A DNA stretch of 64,000 nucleotides, taken from assembly GCA_021831565.1 (NCBI GenBank), contig JAKBMM010000004.1, positions 17,120 through 81,119 on the forward strand, read 5' to 3'. Of this stretch, positions 9,145-18,858 are shown in pieces. The stretch is from Planctomycetota bacterium (GTDB taxonomy: Bacteria > Planctomycetota > Phycisphaerae > WQYP01). The position numbers and the translations under genes were made by a program. Positions within the stretch are counted from its first letter, which is position 1; every line of letters begins with the position of its first letter. The notes under the pieces are model-generated. The model saw only the letters and a list, made by a program, of their open reading frames with translations. It was not told the origin of the DNA and did no database searches.

Positions 9145-10042
9145 GAATCCAGTAGGCGACGGGGGCGGCCAGCAGGGGTGAATCGAGCATGTCCAGCACG
9201 CCGCCGAAACCGGGCAACTGGCCCGAATCTTTCACGCCGGCGTCGCGCTTGAGCAGACTTTCCAATAGATCGCCGACCTGGCCGGCGGCGCCCAGGAGAA
9301 TTCCGACCAGCGAGCCTTCCCACCAGGCGAACTCGGGAGAAAAGTGGGTAAGAATCGCGCCGATAACCGCCGCGACGAGCAAGCCGGCAATAAACCCCTC
9401 CCATGTTTTTCCCGGCGAGAGCCAGGCGATCAGTTTATGCCGGCCGATCCACCGCCCGAAAAAGTAAGCGCTGATATCGGCGCCCTTGACCATGAGCAGA
9501 ATCGACACCACCATGCCGGCGGAATGGCTCAGCCGGATGGGCAGGTAAAAACCGGGCAGCACGCCCAAATACACGATCGCCAGCAGCGAACCGCCGGCGG
9601 AGGCCATGGCGCCCTCGATCTTCTGCCGGCGGCTGTGCATGGCGAACGCCCCCGCCAGGGCGATGGCCAGCACGGTGGGAACCAGATAGCCCGGTTTGAT
9701 GGTGTGAAACCACCGGGCCACCTGCACCGCGATGGGACTGGAGCCAGCGGGCTTGTCCAGGAGCATTTCGGAAAGCTGCTCCAGCCAGGGCCAGAGCATG
9801 CACAAAATGGCCGAAGCTACACATACGCGCAGAGAAATAATTACTCCTTGGCGCGCCAGCAGTCGCTGCATTTCATAAACCGCCGGTGGAATGATCACGA
9901 GAAAGGTGATGGCCATGAGAGTACCCGGCGGAAAAGAAAGCTGCCGCGCCGGCCAGCCGCTGGAAAGCGTCTGATCGAAATAAAACATGATCAACAGTGC
10001 GATGCCGAAGAGCAGGCCTAAAGTTATCCGTTGTTTGAGCAT
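9125..10042 (-). CDS. cdsA: phosphatidate cytidylyltransferase
   Basis: VKGADISAYFFGRWIGRHKLIAWLSPGKTWEGFIAGL...QVGDLLESLLKRDAGVKDSGQLPGFGGVLDMLDS. Confidence 0.93.
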   Translation of the reverse strand: MLKQRITLGLLFGIALLIMFYFDQTLSSGWPARQLSFPPGTLMAITFLVIIPPAVYEMQRLLARQGVIISLRVCVASAILCMLWPWLEQLSEMLLDKPAGSSPIAVQVARWFHTIKPGYLVPTVLAIALAGAFAMHSRRQKIEGAMASAGGSLLAIVYLGVLPGFYLPIRLSHSAGMVVSILLMVKGADISAYFFGRWIGRHKLIAWLSPGKTWEGFIAGLLVAAVIGAILTHFSPEFAWWEGSLVGILLGAAGQVGDLLESLLKRDAGVKDSGQLPGFGGVLDMLDSPLLAAPVAYWILKLVHG

Positions 10043-10309
10043 TCTCGCCGCCGATAGTTCAGGATTTATGTCCGCACAAGCGCCGTGGTACGGGGATTCT
10101 CCAACAGAGCCTGTATTGTATTGCGTTTATGTTAAGGGCCAATGGGCCATGCGTCCACGATCCCTTTGGTATGACATCCCTTTGGCAGGGCTTCTGGACG
10201 TTCGGCGCGAAAATCCTTACACTCGTCCCGCCCGGTGTCTGAAAATGGTCCCCGGCCGTGGACCGGCGGGGCGGACCGGGCCGACGTTATTTTGACGGGA
10301 ACGAAAACC

Positions 10310-11188
10310 ATGACCCCAATCAGCGCCAAAGACATCATGACACTACGCGTTCGTACCAGTGCGGGCATGATGGATGTAAAACGGGCGCTGCAGGAGGCGT
10401 CCGGCGATATGGAAAAGGCCGCCGAACTGCTTCGCCAATGGGGGGCGGGGCGCGCGGACGCCAAAATGTCCAATGAAATGAAGGAGGGGTTGATCGGTGG
10501 GAAAATCGGCCATGATGGCAAAGTGGGAGTGCTGGTACGACTGAGTTCGCAAACCGATTTTGTCGCGCGCAATGAAGCATTTATAAAAATTCTGCATGAT
10601 CTGGTGGAGCTTGCCTTCGCCAATAAAGTCAACACGCCCGCCGAGCTCAACGCGTTGGCCTGGCCCGACGGTTCCGGCCGCTCGGTGGAAAATGTGGTGA
10701 AGGAACTGGCCGGCGGAACCATCAAGGAGAATATGGCCATTACCGGCGTGGCGCGGTTCGAAGCGACCGGTGGTCCGGGGGAGGTGGGCCGGTATGTGCA
10801 CCACAACGACAAAGTCGGCGCCCTGGTGCAGGTGGATGGCGGCGGCGGCGAAGCCGTGCGCATGCTTGCCAGGGAATTGGCGATGCACATTACCGCCGGC
10901 ATGCCTTTTGTTCCCATCGCCATCAGCCGGGACAAAGTGGATCCGGTGATTCTGGAGCGGGAAAAACGGATTGCCGCCGAAGGAATTGCCGGTAAACCCC
11001 CGCCCCTTGCGGACAAGATCATCGCCGGCAGACTGGAAAAATTTTTCGCGGATAACGTTCTGCTGGAACAGCCGTTCGTGAAAGATGAGAAGAAACGGAT
11101 CCGGGACATTCTGGCGGATGCGTCCCGGGCCGTCTCGGCCAAACTGGAAATCATCCGCTTCGCCCGCTTCAAAGTTGGCGAAGTCTAG
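10310..11188 (+). CDS. tsf: translation elongation factor Ts
   Basis: MTPISAKDIMTLRVRTSAGMMDVKRALQEASGDMEKAAELLRQWG; LSSQTDFVARNEAF. Confidence 0.93.
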   Translation: MTPISAKDIMTLRVRTSAGMMDVKRALQEASGDMEKAAELLRQWGAGRADAKMSNEMKEGLIGGKIGHDGKVGVLVRLSSQTDFVARNEAFIKILHDLVELAFANKVNTPAELNALAWPDGSGRSVENVVKELAGGTIKENMAITGVARFEATGGPGEVGRYVHHNDKVGALVQVDGGGGEAVRMLARELAMHITAGMPFVPIAISRDKVDPVILEREKRIAAEGIAGKPPPLADKIIAGRLEKFFADNVLLEQPFVKDEKKRIRDILADASRAVSAKLEIIRFARFKVGEV

Positions 11189-11245
11189 GGGAATACGCAC
11201 CGAAGACCGGCCCGCCGGGAATGACGTTGGGCTTGGGAGCCGCGC

Positions 11246-11977
11246 ATGGCGCAACCTCGTTATCATCGAATTCTTCTGAAGATCTCGGGCGAGGGTTTGT
11301 GCCGGGAGGCTGGTTTCGGCTTGGACATGCCGCAATTGGAGAGCATCGCCGAGCAGATCGCGCAAGTCGCCCGCTCCGGCGTGCAGGTGGCGGTGGTAAT
11401 TGGAGGGGGGAATTTTGTGCGGGGACAAACGCTGGCGGCCGCCGGCCATGTGCAGAGAGCCACGGCGGACTATATGGGGATGCTGGCGACGGTGATCAAC
11501 GCCATGGCGCTGCAGGACACCCTGGAGCACCTGGGTCAGCCGACCCGCGTGGCCAGCGCCTTGACCGTGCTCCAGGTCTGCGAGCCGTTCATCCGCCGCA
11601 AGGTGATACGTCACCTGGAAAAGGGTAGGGTGGCGGTGCTGGCCGCGGGCGTGGGCAATCCGTTTTTCACCACGGATACGTGCGCGGCATTACGCGCCAC
11701 GGAGCTGCAGGCCCAGGTGCTTTTGAAAGCCACCAAGGTGGATGGCGTATACAGCGGTGATCCCCGGAAAGATCCGGAGGCGCGCTGTTTTGACAAGCTT
11801 AGTTACCGGCAAGTCATCCGGGACAACCTGCGCGTGATGGATATGACGGCCATCAGTCTGGCGATGGAAAGCAATATTCCGATTGTCGTGTTCAATCTCA
11901 AAACGAAAGGAAACATCGCCCGGGTCGCGGCCGGCGAGCCGATCGGCACACTTATCACCGGCGAGGCGGGCGGGTAA
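11246..11977 (+). CDS. pyrH: UMP kinase
   Basis: YHRILLKISGEGLC, VVIGGGNFVRG, ATKVDGVYSGDPRKDPEA. Confidence 0.95.
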   Translation: MAQPRYHRILLKISGEGLCREAGFGLDMPQLESIAEQIAQVARSGVQVAVVIGGGNFVRGQTLAAAGHVQRATADYMGMLATVINAMALQDTLEHLGQPTRVASALTVLQVCEPFIRRKVIRHLEKGRVAVLAAGVGNPFFTTDTCAALRATELQAQVLLKATKVDGVYSGDPRKDPEARCFDKLSYRQVIRDNLRVMDMTAISLAMESNIPIVVFNLKTKGNIARVAAGEPIGTLITGEAGG

Positions 11978-12033
11978 AGTTATAGCGGTGCGGAACGGAG
12001 CCACCGTCTCGGACATTGACTCATAGGCAAGCC

Positions 12034-12594
12034 ATGGATGTGGATGAAATTATATTTCAAGCCGAAGAGCACCTGGAAAAGGCGCTCGATCACCTGCGCC
12101 ACGAGTTGCGGGGGCTGCGAACGGGCCGGGCCAGCACGTCCCTGGTGGAATTCATCAAGGTTGATTATTACGGCGCTCCGACCGATCTGCGGGCGCTGGC
12201 TTCGCTGACCACGCCGGACGCGACCTCCATTGTGATCAAACCGTTCGATCCCACCAGTCTCAAGGAAATCGTCAAGGCCATTGAAGTGGCGAATCTCGGC
12301 ATCAATCCGCAAAACGACGGTCGGCAGATTCGCCTGGTGCTGCCGCCGCTCTCCGGCGAGCGGCGCCAACAGTTGCTGGGGAAAGTAAAGGAGTCGGCGG
12401 AGCATTGCCGCGTCGCCATGCGCAACATCCGGCGCGACGCCAACAAACACATCGACCAGGAAGAAAAACAATCCACTCTTCCCGAAGATCAGGCCAAGGC
12501 GGCGCAAGAGCAGGTTCAGGAACTGCTCAAGAAGTTCGAGGCCCGAATCGACGAACTGGTCCGCCTCAAGCACAAAGAGATCACCGAGGTGTGA
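12034..12594 (+). CDS. frr: ribosome recycling factor
   Basis: LRHELRGLRTGRASTSLVEFIKVDYYGAPTDLRALASL; start chosen at MDVDE. Confidence 0.92.
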   Translation: MDVDEIIFQAEEHLEKALDHLRHELRGLRTGRASTSLVEFIKVDYYGAPTDLRALASLTTPDATSIVIKPFDPTSLKEIVKAIEVANLGINPQNDGRQIRLVLPPLSGERRQQLLGKVKESAEHCRVAMRNIRRDANKHIDQEEKQSTLPEDQAKAAQEQVQELLKKFEARIDELVRLKHKEITEV

Positions 12595-12851
12595 TAAGAG
12601 CCTATCCGAGCAACTAATGCTCTTGATCGCGAATTTTTCTTAAGACATATCCGAAGCATCGCCGATATTCGTAACAGCGGATAATGATACGGTCCGCACG
12701 ATAACAGGAGGGTCGTCGGCATTCTCATGGGCATTCTATTTCGGTGGCCGCCGGGCGTCGGCTCGTACCGGTGTCGAAATCAGGAGAGAATGTTGGAAAA
12801 TGCCGCCGCCGCTTTCGTAAATTGTGGACAAAATTTTTTGGAGAAAGTCAC

Positions 12852-12879
12852 TTGCCTTGGCGACCGGAGAGCGTATACT
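12852..12879 (+). promoter_or_regulatory. putative sigma70-type promoter
   Basis: TTGCCT - 16 bp - TATACT. Confidence 0.4.
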
Positions 12880-12940
12880 TATCCAGTGGAGGCAGAGTGT
12901 TAGAAAGCCGACCTATCCTTGGGAGCAAAAGGAGTCCGCC

Positions 12941-13192
12941 ATGGTAAGCAGTGATCCCAGTCGTGGTGGCGGAAAAGAGCGCGGGTTTCCACCGTACGGT
13001 TCTATCAATCCATCGGAAATTCTAGAATCGCCTCCAGCTCTAAGCGCGACCAATGCCGATGGCAGCGCCGTGACATCCGTTTCTTTCAGGAGTACGGATG
13101 GACCGTTGCGGCATGGAATGGAACGAGTCGTGCGACTGAACGAACAGGCCGCCGGCGGCGTGTGCTGCCCGTCTGAGATTTATCTCGGTTAA
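12941..13192 (+). CDS. small hypothetical protein
   Basis: 83-aa ORF downstream of a promoter-like motif; no recognised family. Confidence 0.3.
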   Translation: MVSSDPSRGGGKERGFPPYGSINPSEILESPPALSATNADGSAVTSVSFRSTDGPLRHGMERVVRLNEQAAGGVCCPSEIYLG

Positions 13193-13254
13193 AATCCGCC
13201 TGACTTCGCCCGCATCATCCGCCGAAGCCCCATCAGCCCATGTATTTGGTTATT

Positions 13255-13911
13255 TTACGTGGGTGCGGCGAGAGAATTCTGTATCGTCCCCAAGCTCATC
13301 CGGAAAGATAACTGTTCGAGCTGCAGCGCCAGATCCACGCTCTGAACGAAAACATCTTCGGGAGCAGCCAGGGAAACCGCCGCGAAATTCAAAATACCCC
13401 GTATACCCGCTTTCACAAGCTGATTGACGGCATCCTGGGCCGATTCCGGCGGCACGGCGACAATTGCCATTCGAATCCGCAGCGCCCCGACCGCCTGGGC
13501 GATTTCGGACATCGGGTGGATTTCCAGTTCGCCGAAGCGGCGTCCGATTTTTCCCGGATCAGAGTCGAACGCCGCCACCAGGTGAAAACCTTTCCGGGGA
13601 AAACCCTTATAGGTCAGCAGCGCCCGTCCCAGGTTCCCCACTCCCACCAGCAGCGCATTGCAAGCCTTGTCGGTCCCGAGAATTTTCTTGAGCCGCGTGA
13701 TCAATTCCTCCACACGGTATCCGATGCCGGGATGTCCGAACTGGCCGAAATAGGCCAGATCCTTCCGCACCTGGGCGTCGGTATAACCGAGGGCTTCGCC
13801 GAGCTGTTTGCTGCTGATGGTGTTTCTGTTTAGATGTCGAAAAGCTTCCAACTGGCGCAGGTAGAAGCTCAGTCGATAGACCGCCGGATCTGGTATTTCT
13901 TCAACTTTCAT
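13255..13911 (-). CDS. rex: redox-sensing transcriptional repressor Rex
   Basis: ISSKQLGEALGYTDAQVRKDLAYFGQFGHPGIGYRVEEL; LLVGVGNLGRALLTY; GILNFAAV. Confidence 0.92.
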   Translation of the reverse strand: MKVEEIPDPAVYRLSFYLRQLEAFRHLNRNTISSKQLGEALGYTDAQVRKDLAYFGQFGHPGIGYRVEELITRLKKILGTDKACNALLVGVGNLGRALLTYKGFPRKGFHLVAAFDSDPGKIGRRFGELEIHPMSEIAQAVGALRIRMAIVAVPPESAQDAVNQLVKAGIRGILNFAAVSLAAPEDVFVQSVDLALQLEQLSFRMSLGTIQNSLAAPT

Positions 13912-14078
13912 GCGGTCCACCCCGGGGGGGAACTTCCAGGAACCTATCCCAACCGATGGCACTCTAAAACCATACACGTGTATGGTCAAGGGATTCATCG
14001 CACCGTACCCGGACGGACAAACAGCCGGGGGGCGTAAAGAGAAGCCGGTGGCCGGCGCCCCCTTGCGATTGCCGACGT

Positions 14079-14993
14079 TTAGACTTCCCCGCCGGGCCGT
14101 ACGGCGAAAACTTTTACGCTGGCGGCATATTCGTTCAAATCGTAGCGTTGGATCAATGCGGCCAGCTCGGCATGAAAATCCCTGGAAATGGTCAGTTTGG
14201 TACTACAACATCCCGCGGGCGACACGTTGCGCGAATCCGAAGACCGGGCGTCCATGGCGGGCGAACAGCAGGCGGCTTGCTTTCCCACGGCCCCGTAGGC
14301 GTTGAGGTCCGCGCCGCTGTCGATCACTTGTACGTGCTGGAAACCAGCCGCCGGCAGTTCCCGCTGATATTCTTCGATCAGTATGGCGCCGGCAAGGCAG
14401 CCGACCCAGGCGGAAACATTTTTCGCCAGTTCTTCCGGCAGCGGCTTTTTCAATGCAATATCGCTCACCGCCACCCGGCCGCCGGGCTTGAGTATTCGGA
14501 AGATTTCACGAAACACCGCTTTCTTATCCGGCGCCAGGTTGAGTACGCAATTGGAAATGACGCAATCCACAGAAGCCGCCGGCAGCGGCAACTTGTCGAT
14601 GGCGGCCAGATGAAATTCCACGTTATTAAATGGTTGACCGTTCGGACCACGGCGGGCATTTTCGCGGGCGCGTTGGATCATTTCCGGCGTCATATCGATG
14701 CCGATGGCTTGACCGGTTGGTCCAACTTTTTGCGCTGCCAGGAATACGTCCAATCCGCCGCCGCAACCCAGATCCACCACCGTTTCCCCGGGTTTCAAAC
14801 CGGCCATCGCCGTCGGATTGCCGCAGGAAAGTCCCATGTTCGCCTCGGCGGGTATGGAGGCGAGTTCCTCCACCGTGTAGCCAAAGGCCCGGGCGACGGC
14901 GGTTACCCCCTGATTCTTTGACGAAAGCCCGCTATTGGCCACAGTTCCATAGCCTCTTTGAACGTTTTGAATAATTTCATTGGACCGACTCAT
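14079..14993 (-). CDS. arsM: arsenite methyltransferase
   Basis: [54 protein letters not shown]-terminal CC motifs. Confidence 0.92.
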   Translation of the reverse strand: MSRSNEIIQNVQRGYGTVANSGLSSKNQGVTAVARAFGYTVEELASIPAEANMGLSCGNPTAMAGLKPGETVVDLGCGGGLDVFLAAQKVGPTGQAIGIDMTPEMIQRARENARRGPNGQPFNNVEFHLAAIDKLPLPAASVDCVISNCVLNLAPDKKAVFREIFRILKPGGRVAVSDIALKKPLPEELAKNVSAWVGCLAGAILIEEYQRELPAAGFQHVQVIDSGADLNAYGAVGKQAACCSPAMDARSSDSRNVSPAGCCSTKLTISRDFHAELAALIQRYDLNEYAASVKVFAVRPGGEV

Positions 14994-15014
14994 GGAATCA
15001 CTCCTTGTTCAAAA

Positions 15015-16148
15015 TCAGCGGCTGCCGCCGAGAGTCGCTTCGGCCCCACAACATTGTTCGTAGGGCACGACGCCCTTGCGCATCTCGTACCAGTGGCGGG
15101 TGCGGTTAACCATCGCCACGGCGGAAAGCATCACGGGCACTTCCACCAGCACACCGACCACGGTGGCCAGTGCGGCGCCCGACTCAAAGCCGAACAACAC
15201 GATGGCTGTGGCCACGGCCAGTTCAAAAAAGTTGCTCGCGCCAATAAGTGCCGAGGGACCGGCCACGCAATGGGGCGAGCGCACCACACGGTTGAGCAGA
15301 TAAGCCAGGCCCGCGTTGAAGTATACCTGGATCAGAATGGGTACCGCGAGCAACAGGATCACCAATGGCTGGGCGATGATCTCTTCTCCCTGGAAACCGA
15401 ACAGCAGAACCAACATGGCCAGGAGCGCCGCCAGAGCGAGAGGGTGCATGGCCTGGAGCGTCCGCCGCAATTTGCGTTCGCCGTGTTCCTGCCGGAGTAG
15501 CCAGGTACGCCATACATTGGCGATGAGCAATGGCACGACAATATACAGCACCACGGATGCCAACAGCGTCACCCACGGCACCGTAATCGAAGATAGTCCC
15601 AGCAGCAGACCGACCACGGGCGCGAAGGCGAAGATCATCAGCACGTCGTTGAGCGCGATTTGGGAGAGCGTGAAATTCGGCTCGCCGCGTGCCAGATCAC
15701 TCCAGACAAAAACCATGGCCGTGCAGGGCGCCGCGGCCAGAATAATCAATCCGGCAATATAGCTGTTGATCTGGTCCGCGGGCAGCCACGACCGGAACAA
15801 CCCGCCGATGAAGAGCCAGGCCAGCAGGGCCATGGAAAACGGCTTGACTGCCCAGTTCTCAAACAGGGTCACCGCCATTCCGCGCCAGTGCCGGCGCACC
15901 CCCGCCAGCGCCTTCAGGTCGATCTTGAGCAGCATTGGGATGATCATCAGCCAGATCAGAACCGCCACGGGCAGGTTCACATGCGCGACTTGCATACCGC
16001 CGACGGCCTGGAAAAACGGGGGCATGATAAGCCCCAGGGCGATGCCGGCGATAATGCAAAGGAAGACCCATACGCTCAGATATCTCTCGAACACGCCCAG
16101 CGGCGCGCCGGCGGCTTGTTGGGCAATCGCTTCACATTGTACAGACAT
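15015..16148 (-). CDS. acr3: ACR3 family arsenite efflux transporter
   Basis: FERYLSVWVFLCIIAGIALGLIMP; AAPCTAMVFVWSDLARGEPNFTLSQIALNDVLM; LIGASNFFELAVATAI. Confidence 0.95.
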   Translation of the reverse strand: MSVQCEAIAQQAAGAPLGVFERYLSVWVFLCIIAGIALGLIMPPFFQAVGGMQVAHVNLPVAVLIWLMIIPMLLKIDLKALAGVRRHWRGMAVTLFENWAVKPFSMALLAWLFIGGLFRSWLPADQINSYIAGLIILAAAPCTAMVFVWSDLARGEPNFTLSQIALNDVLMIFAFAPVVGLLLGLSSITVPWVTLLASVVLYIVVPLLIANVWRTWLLRQEHGERKLRRTLQAMHPLALAALLAMLVLLFGFQGEEIIAQPLVILLLAVPILIQVYFNAGLAYLLNRVVRSPHCVAGPSALIGASNFFELAVATAIVLFGFESGAALATVVGVLVEVPVMLSAVAMVNRTRHWYEMRKGVVPYEQCCGAEATLGGSR

Positions 16149-16191
16149 ATCAAACTCCTCGTATTTTTATAAGGACGGATATCCAAAGCAT

Positions 16192-16698
16192 CTATCCATC
16201 GCCGCGGCCGGCGGTCGCACCAGCATGTTTCATTTCCGCCCCGGGCAACGTTTGGACAAACGCCCGTATCTCATCACGTACGCGGCGGTAATGGGTCAGC
16301 GCCTCTTCTTCGGTTCCGGCGCCGGCGGCGAGTCGCGGCGGATCGTCGAAGCCGGCATGAAGCACCGTGGTTTTGCGGCCCAGCCAGGCCGGGCAGGTTT
16401 CCTGCGCATGGCCGCACACGGTGATCACGGCGTCAAAGGGCACGTCGCGCAATTCACCGACGGATTTGGAGCGCTGCGCACGGATGTCCACGCCGGCCTC
16501 GGCCATCACCCGGACCGCCAGCGGATCCAGGCCGTGGGGTTCGATCCCGGCGGAATAGGGTTCCAGCACGTCGGCCTTGAGTTTTCTGGCCCAGCCTTCG
16601 GCCATCTGGCTGCGGCAGGAATTGCCGGTGCACAGAAAGAGGATTTTCAAGCGGCGGGTCACCGGCGGCCTTCTCTCTTTTTGCATACGCATAAGCAT
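16192..16698 (-). CDS. arsC: arsenate reductase (low-MW phosphatase type)
   Basis: ILFLCTGNSCRSQMAEGWARKL; VITVCGHAQETCPAW; in ars operon. Confidence 0.9.
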   Translation of the reverse strand: MLMRMQKERRPPVTRRLKILFLCTGNSCRSQMAEGWARKLKADVLEPYSAGIEPHGLDPLAVRVMAEAGVDIRAQRSKSVGELRDVPFDAVITVCGHAQETCPAWLGRKTTVLHAGFDDPPRLAAGAGTEEEALTHYRRVRDEIRAFVQTLPGAEMKHAGATAGRGDG

Positions 16699-16716
16699 AT
16701 ATAATTTCCGAAAATA

Positions 16717-17076
16717 CTACAATTTTCGGCCGCGTCCCCGCGGCGGGCAACGGCGCGCGCCGCGGTCAAGCTCCAGCTCCGGAGCGGCGCCAAAACAATT
16801 TCTCAGGCATTGGAGCAGGCTTTCATGAAACCGCCCCCGGGCGGTTCTCAGCCGGTAATGCATCCACAACCCCTCCCGGCGGGCTTGCACCAGCCCGGCC
16901 CGCCGCAGGTAGGCCAGGTGACGGGAAATTTTCGGCTGCGACATGTCCAACACGCGCATGATGTCGCAGACGCATAATTCGCCGCCCAGAAGAAGATGCA
17001 ATATGCGCAGCCGCGTGCGGTCGGAAAACGCCCGGAACACGCGGTCGGCGGAGGGTAGGGGAGTCGCCATCTTCAT
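16717..17076 (-). CDS. arsR: ArsR family regulator
   Basis: FSDRTRLRILHLLLGGELCVCDIMRVLDMSQPKISRHLAYLRRAGLVQARREG. Confidence 0.92.
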   Translation of the reverse strand: MKMATPLPSADRVFRAFSDRTRLRILHLLLGGELCVCDIMRVLDMSQPKISRHLAYLRRAGLVQARREGLWMHYRLRTARGRFHESLLQCLRNCFGAAPELELDRGARRCPPRGRGRKL

Positions 17077-17086
17077 ACACCTGTAG

Positions 17087-17108
17087 TATATATGCTCGAG
17101 CGGATATA
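17087..17108. promoter_or_regulatory. putative ArsR operator
   Basis: tatatatgCTCGAGcggatata dyad 11 bp upstream of the arsR start. Confidence 0.45.
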
Positions 17109-17263
17109 GTCAAGTCGGTGACCCGGCGAGCCACCGTGCCCGTATGGATACCGGGGGGTGTTTTCTCCCGCCCGTTTCTTTGTGATATTCAGCAACGGTT
17201 TGAAGATACCTGGCCGCCCGCAGTATGGAAATGAGAACCGGTGACGCCAGCGAGTGTCACCCC

Positions 17264-18535
17264 TCATGGCGGAGTCAACGTCTTTGACGGGCCGGCGGGA
17301 CCGGTGGCCGGAGCGGGCAGAAAGGCCGCCAGCGGCGTAATATCCGGATTGGGTTTGGCCCCCTGTTCGAGCAATTGCCCGACCGCGATACGGGCCAGAG
17401 TGCGCCGGATACGATCATGGCGCGTCACGGGACTGACCAGAAAGGCGCGGTAATGACGCAGGGCGGCGAAGAGAATGCGGTCCCGCAGAATCCCCCAGGG
17501 CAGCGGCCGCGCCGCCCGGGCCAGCAGCCGGCCGGCTTGGTAATCGGCGTCGACAGCGGTTCGGCTCGTTTTGAGGGTACGATCCAGGGCGGCGATCGGG
17601 CCGGCGGGCCAACGGCGCAAAATCCGCGTGCGCAGTTCCGGCCGCGGCTCAATAAAGCGGGCATAAAGATATATATCCATTGCCGCCGCGGGGTCGGTCC
17701 ATCTCCGCCGCCACCGGGCGGCGAGAAAATCAATCATCTCCCGCGTCTGGCGAACGAGAATCCGCGCCGTGCCCATGGCGGACAGGAGAGACGGATCCGC
17801 CCGCACCCCAAGAGTTTCGTGGATTACCAGCAAACGAACCACACGCTGCGCCGCGGCAAGTTGGCCGGCGGACAGAAGTTCCATGACGAGCTGCGTATTG
17901 GCGGCCTCGGCTAGTTTGTCATAGCGATCGCGGTCCGCCGGCGGCATGGTCCGCAGATAGGCCGCATCGTTGCACATCGTCCAGATTGGCGCCACTTGCG
18001 CCGGATCTTTCAGGTTGGAGTTTTGCAGATACAACGTCAAGGCCCGCTGGGCCAGGGGAGCGCCGCTCCACCAGCGGAAAGCCAGGGCGAACGCGCGGAT
18101 GCACAAGAGACGTCGATAGCCGCGATCATGGGTGGCCTGGGCGCGGTTAAGCATTTTCCGGGCCAAGGCGATGCGCCCCGCCGGGCCTTGGAGAATGACA
18201 GCGGCGGAGGCGGCGGCGAATTCGCGCCGGAACCGATCCCATGCCCGCAGGTGATAAACGGGTTGGCAGCCCGGTGGGGCGACAGCCGGCTTCCCGGGCG
18301 AGAGCGAAAGATCGGGCCAGAGTCCGGCGAGTCGCAGTGGCGGTGGCAGCAGTTGCTTATAAGAGTCGGGCAGGGCCGCAGCGGCTTGCAAGACGCCGGA
18401 GCCGCCCGGAAACAACCGCAAGCCGACAACGAGCCAGAGCACAGCGCGGCCATGCCGGAAAAAGACCGTTCTTGTTCGGAACCAGCCACCTGCGGAAACC
18501 CATATATGAGCATTGTTCACGTTCCAGGCCTCCAT
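17264..18535 (-). CDS. hypothetical protein
   Basis: Long ORF with N-terminal hydrophobic stretch; no recognised family. Confidence 0.5.
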   Translation of the reverse strand: MEAWNVNNAHIWVSAGGWFRTRTVFFRHGRAVLWLVVGLRLFPGGSGVLQAAAALPDSYKQLLPPPLRLAGLWPDLSLSPGKPAVAPPGCQPVYHLRAWDRFRREFAAASAAVILQGPAGRIALARKMLNRAQATHDRGYRRLLCIRAFALAFRWWSGAPLAQRALTLYLQNSNLKDPAQVAPIWTMCNDAAYLRTMPPADRDRYDKLAEAANTQLVMELLSAGQLAAAQRVVRLLVIHETLGVRADPSLLSAMGTARILVRQTREMIDFLAARWRRRWTDPAAAMDIYLYARFIEPRPELRTRILRRWPAGPIAALDRTLKTSRTAVDADYQAGRLLARAARPLPWGILRDRILFAALRHYRAFLVSPVTRHDRIRRTLARIAVGQLLEQGAKPNPDITPLAAFLPAPATGPAGPSKTLTPP

Positions 18536-18858
18536 GCCTCCGTGGGAAAAGCAATACCTATTATCGAAATCCGCCGCGCGCCGGCAAGTGGAAGGGGGCA
18601 GGGCATTTTTTTCGGGAGCGTCCCGAATATGGCTCTAAACACCGCCATACTCTTCGCCGCAACATTCATGTGGCGCGGGGCTTGCGAAACAATTTCCGCA
18701 CCCGCGGCCGGATTCTGTTTATGATCAGCGCGGTTTGCGATAAACCGGCGCGTGATATAATCGCCGACTATCTGGAACGGCGAAAAAATATGGGGTGTAC
18801 GAAGAATGAGGAGTATGGGGCTGTTGAACCGCCGTGCCGGCTTTACCTGGAGATACCG

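Noticed and set aside
10132-11614. Minus-strand ORFs 10132-11172 and 10343-11614
   Set aside because: Antisense to tsf/pyrH, low-complexity GC-frame artefacts.
12941-13192. FlgM-like anti-sigma protein
   Set aside because: Only a vague resemblance (ERVVRLNEQAAGG...); no firm motif, left as hypothetical.
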